Assembly: GCA_900491605.1 (NCBI GenBank)
Contig: UESW01004575.1
Span: forward strand, 286,093-350,092
DNA length: 64,000 nucleotides
Source: Calamus simplicifolius
Lineage: Eukaryota > Streptophyta > Magnoliopsida > Arecales > Arecaceae
Reading direction: 5' to 3'
The first letter of the stretch is position 1, and each line of letters starts with the position of its first letter. The position numbers and the translations under genes are program-made. Below the pieces are notes generated by a model. That model saw nothing but the letters and a program-made list of their open reading frames with translations, was not told where the DNA came from and ran no database searches. This document shows, one piece after another, positions 22,960 to 34,105 of the stretch.

Positions 22960-25075
22960 AAAAAAGAAAACCAACTTCTGCTGCCTAAACAAGACCCAAA
23001 ACATAGTTGAAAGATGCCATAAAATACCCCCAGACAATTCAATACTAGAATCAAAACAAACCACCTCACAAGCTATATGTCACGGCCTGAAACATAGATA
23101 AAAAAATGCCATAAAGATACCCAAAAACCCAGTTCTAAAATGCTAAGAAAATACCCAATAACACAGTTGAAAAATGCCATGAAATACCCCCAGACAATTC
23201 ATTACTAGAATCAAACAGACCACCTCAGAAACTATATGTCACGGCCTAAAACAAAGGTCAATAAATGCCATGAAGATACCCAAAAACCCAGTTAAAAAAT
23301 GCTTCAAAAATACCCAAATTTGTAGTTGAAAAATGCCATGAAAATATCTTGAACAAACAATTCATTACTAGAATCAAACAGACCACCTCATAGCCTATAT
23401 GTCACGGCCTGAAACAAGTTCAACAATGCCATGAAAATACCCAAAAACACAGTTCAAAAATGCTTAGAAAATACCCAAATACATAGTTCAAAAAATCTAA
23501 GAAATTACCCCTAGACAATTCAATACTAGAATCAAACAGACCACCTCACAGCTATATGTCACGGCCTGAAACAGAGATGAAAAAATGCCATGAAGATACC
23601 CAAAAACCCAGTTCTAAAATGCTAAGAAAATACCCAAAAACACAGTTGAAAAATGCCATGAAAATACCCCCAGACAATTTATTACTAGAATCAAACAAAC
23701 CACCTCAGAAGCTATATGTCACGGCCTGAAACAAAGGTCAATAAATGCCATGAAGATACCCAAAAACCCAGTTAAAAATGCTTCAAAAATACCCAAATTT
23801 GTAGTTGAAAAATGCCATGAAAATACCTTGAACAAATAATTCATTACTAGAATCAAATAGACCACCTCACAACCTATATGTCACGGCCTGAAACAAAGTT
23901 CAACAATGCCATGAAAATACCCAAAAACATAGTTAAAAAATGCTTAGAAAATACCCAAATACACGGTTCAAAAAATCTAAGAAATTACCTCCAGGCAATT
24001 CAATACTAGAATCAAACAGACCATCTTAAAAGCTATATGTCACGGCCTGAAATAGAGATGAAAAAATGCCATGAAGATACCCAAAAACCCAGTTCTAAAA
24101 TGCTAAAAAAATACCCAAAAAAACAATTGAAAAATGCCATGAAAATTCTCCCAAACAATTCAATACTAGAATCAAACAGACCACCTCACAAGCTATATGT
24201 GACAGCCTGAAATAGAGATGAAAAAATGCCATGAAGATACCCAAAAACCCAGTTCTAAAATGCTAAGAAAATATCCAAAAACACAGTTGAAAAATGCCAT
24301 GAAAATACCCCCGATAATTCATTACTAGAATCAAACAGACCACCTCAGAAGCTATATGTCGGCCTGAAACAAAGGTCAATAAATGCCATAACTGATACCT
24401 AAAAACCCAGTTAAAAAATGCTTCGAAAATACCCAAATTTGTAGTTGAAAAATGCCATGAAAATACCTTGAACAAATAATTCATTACTAGAATCAAACAG
24501 ATCACCTCACAGCCTATATGTCACGGCCTGAAACAAAGTTCAGCAATGCCATGAAAATACCCAAAAACACAGTTCAAAAATGCTTAGAAAATACCCAAAT
24601 ACACAGTTCAAAAAATCTAAGAAATTACCCATAGACAATTCAATACTAGAATCAAACAGACCACCTCAGAAGCTATATGTCACGGCCTCAAACAAATGTC
24701 AAAAAATGCCATGAAGATACCCAAAAACCCAGTTAAAAAATGCTACGAAAATACCCAAATTTGTAGTTCAAAAATGCCATGAAAATACCTTGAACAAATA
24801 ATTCATTACTAGAATCAAACAGACCACCTCACAGCCTATATGTCACGGCCTGAAACAAAGTTCAACAATGCCATGAAAATACCCAAAAAACAGTTCCAAA
24901 ATGCTTAGAATATACCCAAATACATAGTTAAAAAAATCTTAGAAAATACCCCCAGACAATTCAATACTACAATCAAACAGACCACCTCACAACCTATATG
25001 TCACGGCCTAAAACAGAGATCAAAAAATGCCATGAAGATACCCAAAAACCCTGTTCTAAAATGCATGTGTCATGT
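22960..25075. repeat. ~160-bp tandem repeat array with three-unit higher-order pattern
   Basis: The anchor CTATATGTCACGGCCTGAAAC recurs about every 160 bp, near 23,075, 23,235, 23,397, 23,555, 23,716, 23,877, 24,037, 24,197, 24,355, 24,516, 24,676, 24,838 and 24,998. Three unit variants can be told apart after the anchor. A has AGAGATGAAAAAATGCC and CCCAGTTCTAAAATGC. B has AAAGGTCAATAAATGCC and TTTGTAGTTGAAAAATG. C has AAGTTCAACAATGCC and CACAGTTCAAAAATGC. The order is A B C A B C A A B C B C A. No coding content. Confidence 0.9.
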
Positions 25076-26814
25076 CAGACTATGATGCTTCACAACGGTT
25101 GCATTTTTGAAATGCCCTCCAAGTCATGAGTTAACAACCGACACTTCTCATACGCAACCATCAAGCAATAAAGTGTACTCAAAATTTTTAATTTATCTGT
25201 ATCAAGTCCTGAACTCAGAACATTGGATTTACATTTCATCATTAGCCTTTGACAAATGCTATGCATCCATCAATAGCGGGGAAAAAAAGTAAGCTTTCAA
25301 AACAAGTGTATCTCATGGCGTAAATTTAAAAAAATAATCAAAGTAAAGTAACAGCAGAAGGCAGTCCACCGTAATGACATACTGACACTCAAATTGATCA
25401 ATGCTAATGGAAATGTTGGGATTTCTAAATAATTATATAAATCAGTACACTACATAAACTCCAAAAACAAACAGAATCCCCCACTACTCCGGTGGCTCAA
25501 AAAACAACAATGCAGTAGCAACTTCATTCAACATAAGAAAGTGAAGTCTTGCATTAGATGCAGTAAGTTTATGAATATTTCCTATATGGAATCATGCATT
25601 AAATAGTAGAAAGAGCACCCAAACCCCAAGGTCACATCTTTGAAGATAAATCCCAACCAAGAGTTGATAAGAGAATCAGAGAAAAACCAACTTTTGCTGC
25701 CTACACAAGACCCAAAAACATAGTTGAAAAATGCCATGAAAATATCCTCAGACAATTCAAAACTAGAATCAAACAGACCACATCACAACCTATATGTCAC
25801 GGCATGAGACAAATTTAAAAAATGGCATAAAAATTTCAAAAACCAAAGTTCAGGAATGCTGAAGAACCGGCACATCCTTGTTATAATGTGTCATGCAAAG
25901 CATCATACTCCATGTCCTCATGTAACAGCATACTCCATACACAATTTGAAAACAAGTGTATCTCATGTCCCAAATTTTAAAAAACCATTAAAAAAAGACC
26001 GGAGTGGAAGCCAGTTCACCGTAATGACATGCTGGCACTCAAATTGGTCAATGCTGATGGAAAAGCTTAGAAGACTGCAACGATAAAGTAGCTCGTTAAA
26101 GCATGTGAAGTAAATAGTCGAAAGAGTTAACCAAATCTATAAAAATGTTGAAACCATTGTTTGATAAATTAGTTTAATTAATATGACATAACTGCCTACT
26201 AGAATGACATAGATGCCTACAATTTGACAGTTGATTGATTCTAAATCCAATTTCATCATTGTTCAAGCAACTTACTGACATAATCCATTTGCAAAATATG
26301 GATTCTATATTCAGTGGGCTTAGGAAGGTAGTTTCAGCAGTTATTTCCTGATGGTCACATTTTGCATGCATCTAATTCAGAAAATGCTATGCGTCAGCCA
26401 AACATCATGGCCCTCATCATTGATAGAGCACCTGACTGTGACGCTCCACAATGGTTGCATTTATAAATGCTGTCCAAGTCATGAGTTCATAGCCGATGCT
26501 TTGATATCAATTAGGTCAACCAAATATTTGTAGGAAAGTTTAATGGCACTAGAATCATTAAAAATAAACACAAGTTAATTTTCCAACTAAACAAAAAATA
26601 TTCAGAACATTAATATAAAAAAATGTTGCTTCAAACAAGTGAAAGTCTGCCTAAAATTATCTTGGCAATACAAATTAAACAATAAGATGAGTGCTGGCAT
26701 AACATATAAATGTAAGAACATAGTATGCCCATCTCAAACAAAGCATTTCAAAACATCAGTATCAGTAGTCATTATGATATTATAAGATATAGTGCAGCTA
26801 ACAATATCCAAGCA
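25076..26814. repeat. Degenerate duplicated block flanking the tandem array
   Basis: Three pieces here are copies of nearby DNA. 25,085-25,140 matches 26,438-26,495 (GGTTGCATTT..AAATGC, CCAAGTCATGAGTT). 25,295-25,405 matches 25,950-26,060 (ACAAGTGTATCTCATG, CACCGTAATGACAT, ACTCAAATTG). 25,640-25,810 matches 22,910-23,090, including a single anchor unit near 25,793. The block is therefore a patchwork of local duplications with no gene seen. Confidence 0.7.
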
Positions 26815-27190
26815 TTAACGTAGCCTATCCAAACTGAAACCCAAGAGGAAGACTACAATAAAGGATATGAAAAGCAATATAATTGTTTTTACAGGTGCAC
26901 CCTCAGTCCTGGCCATGTCTTCATCCTTTTTTCCTCGTTGATATTCCATTTCATTAACTTTTCCGATATAATGATGGTCAGAAGGTTTACAATAATTCTA
27001 AAATGCATCAATTACCTTTTGTCTACATTTAAATTTCTTGTACAAGGCATACTTGAACCCACTAACCTCACGCTGACACTCAGGCCATGATTCATAAATC
27101 CCTCGTCTACGGCCCATGAAAATTACATAATAACATGGGCAGACATTTCTAAACCTCAGGATCAAGCAGCTTGATTTTCTGCATTATGGG
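26815..27190 (-). pseudogene. Viroplasmin/RNase H1-N-type domain protein with C-terminal membrane segment
   Basis: A minus frame, open from about 27,190 to TAA at 26,815-26,817, has a single in-frame TAG at 26,998-27,000 (CAG to TAG would explain it). Its first half is a clear Cauli_VI / RNase H1 N-terminal domain: YYVIFMGRRRGIYESW, then CQREVSGFKYALYKKF. This fold binds RNA:DNA hybrid or dsRNA in RNase H1. No RNase H catalytic domain follows. After a charged linker (EYQRGKKDEDMART) comes a hydrophobic tail, TIILLFISFIVVFLLGF, close to the C-terminus, as in a tail-anchored membrane protein. No ATG is in frame; an N-terminal exon or a frameshift near 27,190 is likely. It lies 72 bp downstream of the Harbinger transposase on the same strand. 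The domain call is firm; membership of the transposon is inference. Confidence 0.65.
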
Positions 27191-27261
27191 AGACAGTATG
27201 AAACTCAGAAGGCATAATTCATTGCTCTAGTAATAACGTCAATCCTGATCAGAAGACAAAC

Positions 27262-28677
27262 TTAAACAATTGAAGAACATGGTATGATCATAGTCAAAGG
27301 ATGCATCGTACACTTACTTCGTGTGTGATGAGCAACCCATAGCCTATTAGCTATCGAATTGTGTAGTTCACCACCTCTTCGAGATTTGTCATCGCCTATA
27401 CTTAGATAAGGATCAACATCCTCATCACGATCAACTGGCAAGGGTTCTATAGACATGTTGAAGTATTTGTCATTTCCTTGGGTGCGTCGAATGAGGTTGT
27501 GAATGATGCAGCAAGCCATTACAATACGTTTCTGAACCTTGAATGGAAATGGAATAGGACTTCTAAGAATCTTATAATGCTTCTTAAGAATTCCGAAGGC
27601 CTTCTCCACGCAATTTCAGAGTTGAGCATGTCAATGGTTGTATAAGTCTCGATAATTATTATATAGTCGAGCCCTGGGATTGTTGAAGGTACTTAGGTGG
27701 TACCTATTACCCCGATATGGGCAAGAAACTTATCCGTATTACCATATCCTGAGTCAACAAGATAAAATTTTCCTATACACGAGAACAATGCCTTGACATA
27801 TAGCCTATGAATCACCAAAAAAATAATTATCATTCAACTATGAGAAATGAAATACCTTCTGGTACAAGGAGACCTCCTAACTCGATACACCAACGTAAGA
27901 CTCTCATATCGGCTGCAGATCCCTCCCATCCAGTACAAACAAAAAGGAATGAGTGATCAAATGATACTGCAGCCATGACATTTTGGGAGATGATGCCCTT
28001 TCGATTACGAAAGCACGGTTGTTTGCTTTTCTTGATTAATGCAGGTATATGGGTACCATCGATCGCTCCTACAGCATTCTACCATGCAAGCAAATATATG
28101 AACGAGCAGGTCATGATAATATTGTAAATTATACAATTGCATTAATATCATTCCATACGTACGATGAAGTAAGGATAGAAATGGTTGTTGTCACGGATCC
28201 TGGGTGCACGGCGGTATGCTGTTGAGGTTGAACGATAAATTCTTGCTTAAGAAAAAAAATTGCTTTCAATATGTTATTAAAGTGTCAGGATATTGTCTCC
28301 CCTGAGTACTGGAAGGTTTCAGTCAAGACTCTATTAGTGACACCATGACCTATGCCGTAACGAAAAATTACTAGTTGCTCCTATATCGATACATTGCGTG
28401 TGCAACTTACTAGGCCTCGCGAGACAAGCAATTCTTCCAACTTAAAAAACATAGTATTTATCATCCTAAAGTGATCATAACCTCTATCTGGATGTCCACT
28501 CAAAATATCTACCACGAGTTCGTGTCCCAAGAATGGACGAGTACAACAAGGCACCTTGCCAATAACGTTACAATTTTGTAAAGCAATGAACTCATTACTT
28601 ATCAACACAGTTAGGACGTCATCCCAAAAGTTATCCTCATCAATTAAAAAAGCCATGACATCATGAAATATGTCCAT
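27262..28677 (-). pseudogene. PIF/Harbinger DDE transposase with introns
   Basis: Harbinger transposases cut and paste the element, usually at TWA targets. The first exon (to about 28,381) holds the N-terminal region (CCTRPFLGHELVVDIL, HFRMINTMFFKLEELL). The next part has GHGVTNRVLTETFQYSGE with frame changes. After a likely intron (donor GTACGT, acceptor GGTAG, about 28,075-28,170) comes the catalytic core GAIDGTHIPALIKKSKQPCF (first Asp near 28,060) and GIISQNVMAAVSFDHSFLFV. A second intron leads to KFYLVDSGYGNTDKFLAH (second Asp near 27,757). A frameshift follows before YRGNRYHL, and the Glu region VEKAFGILKKHYKILRS is near 27,603. The HARBI1-like tail VMACCIIHNLIRRT is present. All three catalytic residues survive, but frameshifts and a stop make this copy inactive as read. 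Confidence 0.85.
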
Positions 28678-28914
28678 CTATTAGAGAAAGATAGTAGTTA
28701 ATGACACAAACATATGCATGAGGTAATGTTGATAGCAATGCGTATATACAAAGTACAGTAACTTACGATGCTATTAAACAACAGCATAAGTAGACATGTA
28801 CACCAAAAGAGCTACTAAAAGGTAAGATAACATCTGATGTAATTCTTAGTTACATATATATGAACAACGAAAGCAAGAAATAGCACTCCTTAAGTTCTTT
28901 AATATGCCTATATG

Positions 28915-30361
28915 TCATGGCCAATGGTCACCGGAAAAATCAAAATCATGCATCGAAGATGTAGTTGTGGTACTAACAAATTCTTGCGCACTGACAGTAG
29001 GAGAAGGGGTCTGACCCTGGGATATGCTATTGTCACTGCTTGGCCTGAAAACTGGCTGTATGAATGGAATATGTCCACCTCTAGATGAAGCTTGCATTGT
29101 AGGAGACTCAAATATAGATGGACCATCTTGATGGACACCATGCATTTGATGCATAAAGAGATTAGGCACCGGAGAAAAATTTCCATGAGGTGCACCCACT
29201 GGAGGTGGTACACAGTAGAACTTCAACATTTTTCTTTTAAGCCAAGCTTGAAGTAGGGACCCTTCATAATGCATCATAAAGCACCTATTGCTCTCAATTT
29301 TTAAACTGTCCCCCACAACAAGAATACATTCATGTGTAATCCCAGGAAGACTTTCTAATTTTCGCATGCATTCATCAATAGAGTACACTGTTGGACGGGC
29401 AAGCTGCCCTCTCCTCAGAATCTCATTAGAAATTTCCAACCTCTTTTTACCTTGAACCACCGGTTCAAAAAAGGCATCAGCAGCATCATTAGTGGACCTA
29501 ATGTTACATGCTATCGGAGTTATGGTGGATGACCTTTTCCTCTTTCCGGTACTAGTTGACGAATCAGGATCTAAAGAACAATCTGTGGGTTGGGTCGAGG
29601 CACAAGTACTAAGGCTGGTTGGGGGTACATCATCAAAAAGATGATCGAAATGACTGGATGATGAGCATGACAGTCCAGCACTTTTCCGTGGCTGGTGGCA
29701 ATAGTCTGTGTCATCCAGGTTCATTCATTTGAACTCCTCATCCGAGGTATCATTGTCGGATACCCCCTCTGGAATAGCATATGTATCTCCCCGTCTACCA
29801 GTGGTTGTATTCTTTGAAAAAAGAATGTCTATGTCATCGTATACAGGAAAGGACTTACCCTTTATCCGAGCGTAGTCCTTGTTAACCTGTTAAGAGATTT
29901 GTTGATTACAAATATTGTAATGCTATAAAAATCATCGAAGCTAATATTCATTAACATCAATGAAGCACTTACCGAGATGACTTCATCCCACATTTGTTCA
30001 TCACCACACGTGGGGACTTTAAGTGCAGGATCCCATCCCTAACTGAGCGATTAGCTAGGTTATAGAACAAATTGAAGGTCTTCTTCAAAACCTTTAACCG
30101 ATTCTTCAGGTTTCTATATGTGAAGGACATTGTTGTCCTTTCGTTGAACAAATTTGTAATCCTTTTGCATGTTTCTTGTGAGAAAGTACCATTGTGACAG
30201 TTACCATCGTCATTCTCTTGCCTCATCGGGGTAAGCAATATTGTATCGAGAGCATCGATCCAATTGGGTGCTCTAATACGACCTAATCCTTCTCTGGCAA
30301 TTGATGGTTCATCGCCTTTTTTTGATTTCGAAATATTATCTACAGGGGCACAATCGTTCAT
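28915..30361 (-). pseudogene. Harbinger partner protein with Myb/SANT-like domain
   Basis: Autonomous PIF/Harbinger elements carry a second protein with a Myb/SANT-like DNA-binding domain that helps bring the transposase to DNA. The N-terminal exon (29,973-30,361, ATG at 30,359-30,361) shows APNWIDALDTILLTPMRQEN, TFSQETCKRITNLFNE and FTYRNLKNRLKVLKKTF, the Myb_DNA-bind_3 layout. A one-base shift near 30,040 is needed to recover the conserved DEQMWDEVI end. An intron (about 29,887-29,972, GTAAGT donor and AACAG acceptor) leads to NKDYARIKGKSFPVYDDIDI. A stop at about 29,727 precedes the long C-terminal frame (28,915-29,724), which has a basic nuclear-signal-like GKRKRSS and Ser/Pro-rich regions. 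It is divergent in role but co-oriented with the transposase 238 bp downstream. Confidence 0.75.
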
Positions 30362-32017
30362 AATATGTCACATTGGATGAAAAAGGAAGTAGGAGTCATG
30401 TGACAAATGATATGATACAAAACTATATGCAGTACACTGAAGGACCTTCTACTAATAGTTTAAATTGGATAGTATGAAATATGCACTACATTGCATGTTA
30501 ATTTCAAGGCGGAAATACATGCATTTTTGAGATATAGGAACACTAGTTTGAAATGTCGGAACATTTGATAAGATTTCAAACCGAACGGTCACACTTTCTA
30601 AAACTATTACCACTATAATTAGTCCATAAGGTATTACAATGACTTACCAACCTTGACTGTCCCAGACAAATGTACTTTACATATTATCACAATCCAATTT
30701 CTTAACATCTTATGATGCAGCAAACACAACTAGTGTAAAAACACTTCTCTGCTTGACTTTATTATTAGGTGAAGCATATACATAGTTTGAATTATTTCAG
30801 TTTGGTCCAACACAAAATGAGTTATTTAGTCAACTACACAGCCTTAGACCTTGCTTGACTGAACAAGCATATAATCGAAGCTTGGTTCTATGCTAATAAT
30901 CAATAAGACTCTTTGTAGAATTGAACACTTATAATTGCATTAGCAATTTGGCTAAGTCATGTGAAAAATCTATGCCTTCCGACAGTCTAAGCCAATCGGA
31001 CATGATCATGGGTTAACAATGAATCATCCCAAATTGTTTAGCCCAAAAACATGAATATATTCTCTGCAACACCTGCCGGCTGCTCAAATGGTAATTTCCC
31101 ATAGTTTACATTCTATGTAATTGTAGATGTGTTAAAAAGAAAACTTAATTTAAATTTCATGCTTCCATGCACTGGAGATTAGTCTTTATCGGCAAACCCT
31201 TGGCGGAAAAAAATGAAGGAAACGATAGGAAGTAAATTATCTGCATAACAAACTAAAGTAACAGAACAACGACCTTGCATATATAGCATATTCCATGTTA
31301 TTGTTTAGGGAAATCGTGTGGAGGAAGGAATTCCTTAGCATTATTCACAGAGAACGAAATCGATTCGCTCCGAAAAGCAAGAAATATGGAACCCTAGCAG
31401 AAACAGCCAGGATGGGAAAATTTAGGGAAAACATACCTCTTTCGGTGGCTTTCTCCAGGAGCTCCTCAGGAAGAGGAGAAGGTTATAGGAAGAGGACGAA
31501 GACCCACAGGATACTTTTTAGGAAAGAGGAGGAAGACCAAACCGAAAAGCAGTTTAGATCGGCTTGATCCTCGTCGTCCACGTGGAGTGAAGATCTGGGA
31601 GAACTTTTGGGAGCATCCAGAGAAAGAAGGCTGGAGAGGAAGAGCAAGGCTTAGAGGTCGGCCTCCAGATTTTAGGCAACCCTAGTCCAGAGACGAGGAG
31701 GATGAAGATGGAGACTGGAGAGTAGATCGAGCATATAACTACCTCTGGGTCACTCAGTCGCAACAAAGCATCCACAGGAAGAAGGCCGAAGTGGAAGAGA
31801 AACGCTTAGAAGATGGCCGTCGTCTTTTGAGAAACCCTAGTCGCGAGAGGAGGATGAAGACCGAGTGCCAATAATAGATCGGGATTTTAATTTTTCTCGA
31901 GTGCCCCTGAAATTGCTACAGTGATGAAACAAATATTTCCATGGGTTTTGATGGAATATGAAAGAGGGATAAGATGTGTTGATGAAAATAACTGAAACAG
32001 TGAAGCCCACATGCGTT
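30362..32017. other. Upstream flank of the Harbinger genes
   Basis: 30,362-31,290 is AT-rich with no coding signal. 31,300-31,890 is more GC-rich. On the minus strand it contains CTAGGGTTTCTCAAAAG and similar lines typical of plant 5' untranslated regions, and a near-repeat of that block about 150 bp away (AACCCTAGTC..GAGACGAGGAGGATGAAGA and AACCCTAGTCGCGAGAGGAG). It could be the promoter and leader of the Harbinger partner gene. I found no terminal inverted repeats. Confidence 0.4.
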
Positions 32018-32305
32018 TAATGCCATATCGCCTTTCTCAATAGCTTCGCAATGAATAAACATCAAAATCATGCAAGTGGATGTCGCCTTGGGACTTGGGA
32101 GGTCTTCTTCTAAAGCTGATGATATTTAGAGCTACAGGGATTTGATGGATGTCGCTATCAGACGTCCTCTGCCAGAGTTGTTTTTATTTTATTTTTTAAA
32201 AAAATTATTCATCGCATGCAATAACGTGCACATCGTACATATGATAAATTTAAGTACTTCACATGCAAGGTGAAAAGGATTAATTATCATGTGCGATCAT
32301 AAAGT
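32018..32305 (+). repeat. Uninterrupted copy of the duplicated segment (empty-site relative)
   Basis: It matches 10,703-10,841 joined directly to 21,315-21,470. At the junction it reads GATTTGATGGATGTCGCTATCAG, where the other copy holds the chromovirus. Only one ATGT(T/C) is present. The copy is cut off at about 32,305 by the poly(T) end of the LINE. Confidence 0.85.
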
Positions 32306-32383
32306 CTTTTTTTTTTGGTACAAGCGGGTGATCACACCAATCTAGGGTGAGTCAAACCCGATATGTCAGAGTAAAAATTTGGG

Positions 32384-32985
32384 TCAAAACAGCAGGGCAA
32401 GTATCTCCCTGCTTCCAACTCCAAAACCCAAAGTGAGCAGCCACTCTATCGGCGATCCGTCAGCCGCAGAATTTGCTTCTCGATATATATGCCGAATCAT
32501 GGTGCGCTGGGCCCCCTGCAGGGTTGACTGAATATCAAGAGTCAAGGGATTGGATGGCATACTATCACTGGGATCCTGACGGAGCCAACGGATGACTGTG
32601 ATAGAATCCTTCTCAATAATAACGCACCGAGTGCCCAGAACGCGGATGGCACAGGAAATGTCCGCCCAAGTAGCAGACAATTCAGCCAGGGGCACCGAAG
32701 AATCAAGGAGGCTGAATCCGCCAGCAGCCAGCAACACTCCGTTCGACCCTCGAATCACAAAAGCAGCCCCAGCAGATCTACCCCGAACACTACCATCAAA
32801 GTTAATTTTAACAAACCCTGGAAGTGGGGGCTCCCAGGAATAAAGACCGTCTGTCGGTGCGCTGCCAAGGCAGCATGGGAGCTCCAGTGGCCAGGGCTGT
32901 CAAAATCAAAACCCATGTGATGGAAGGTATACTCCTTCACAGAAGAGAAAGCAGTCCTGATGATATGATGGGGTGGAGTCGTCAC
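32384..32985 (-). pseudogene. LINE RNase H-like domain
   Basis: The minus frames give VKINFDGSVRGRSAG-type sequence near 32,760-32,810, then VIRGSNGVLLAAGGFSLLDS, VPLAELSATWADISCAIRVL, VIIEKDSITVIRWLRQ and IRHIYREANSAADG. This is the plant LINE RVT_3 domain (D..E..D pattern) used to degrade RNA during element copying. It follows the zf-RVT region with a linker (HHIIRTAFSSVKEYTFHHMG). A frame change at about 32,757 breaks it. Confidence 0.75.
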
Positions 32986-33041
32986 ATTAGTGAAGATAAG
33001 ATGGTTACGGGATAACTAGATCTGTAAAGCCAAATAAGCCC

Positions 33042-33958
33042 TCACCGTGACCACCTGATGGGAACCCCTGACAAAATTCTGCCTGAGCAAACCCAGAAAG
33101 GAACTGCAGGGAGAAGGAGTACCCACATCCTAAGGTAGGTCACCTGACAGCTACCATAAATCTTGGCTCTGGAGCATCTGAAGATAGCATGGTCAACCGT
33201 CTCCTCATCAAGGCCACATAATGGGCAAATGGCCTGTATACTTAACCCACGCCTGGAGAGGATAGAGCATGTGGGTAGGCAGTTCCGAGCTATTTTCCAA
33301 ATAAATAGACGGACCCTAGGGTGAATAGGGAGATGCCAAATCCAATCCACATCCAACACCTGTTGAACTTGTGGCCTGTAAATCCTCAGAAGGTCCCTGA
33401 TTGGAGCCCAGGTCAAACAAGATCTCTTCCACACCCTGGTATCGGGAATATGACCAACATAAAAGGAATGGCTAGAATACATCGATAGAGCTCATCTCCA
33501 AACAGACTGGAGAGTAAAGACGTACTCCAAGCTGAACAGTCCTGGATTATCAAGTCAGACACTCGCATACCACTAGGGATGGCAGTACTGACAAAGGTGG
33601 GCCACTGAGAAAGGGGGAGGTCTGTAATCCAAGAATCCCGAACCACATCCATAGAAGCACCATCACCAATCATCCATGAGATGCTGTTCAGAATATCCGG
33701 AGCATGCCGACAGACCTCTCTCCAAAAGAAGGAAAGCCCACGAGTAGATAGAGGATCAACAGAGGAAGACCAGTCACCATATTTAGCATGCATAAAAGTA
33801 CTCCACATACAGTGCGGATCAAGCAAAAACCGAGTAGCATGCCTAGCTATCAAAGCCTCCCTCCTTATAGTAAGGGACTGAATCCCCAATCCTCCATCAG
33901 AAAGTGGTAGACATACACTATCCCAACCGACAAGATGAATACCATGCACATCCTGCAT
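33042..33958 (-). pseudogene. LINE linker and zf-RVT domain
   Basis: The upstream frame shows VGWDSVCLPLSDGGLGIQSL, the usual LINE segment after the RT thumb. The next shows DWIWHLPIHPRVRLFIWKIA and CPLCGLDEETVDHAIFRCSR, the C-x2-C..H..C zf-RVT motif of plant LINE ORF2. The two frames overlap, with a shift near 33,450. Confidence 0.8.
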
Positions 33959-34105
33959 CGAGCCCTAGAGAAAGTCCCTAAAATATCTCTCAATTTTTCG
34001 CAGGCATGATAGTGGAATAGCCGCATTAGGTAACATATAGAGAGGAAGCGATGATAGCACAGATCTCAATATAGTGATCCTCGCCATCATAGAGAGACCA
34101 GTAAC

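Noticed and set aside
22960..25075. CRISPR-like array of repeats and spacers
   Set aside because: The units are ~160 bp contiguous satellite repeats with no short-repeat/spacer pattern, and the window is plant nuclear DNA.
31295..31775. 90- and 73-codon frames upstream of the Harbinger partner gene
   Set aside because: They read through leader-like sequence that is itself duplicated and show no domain.
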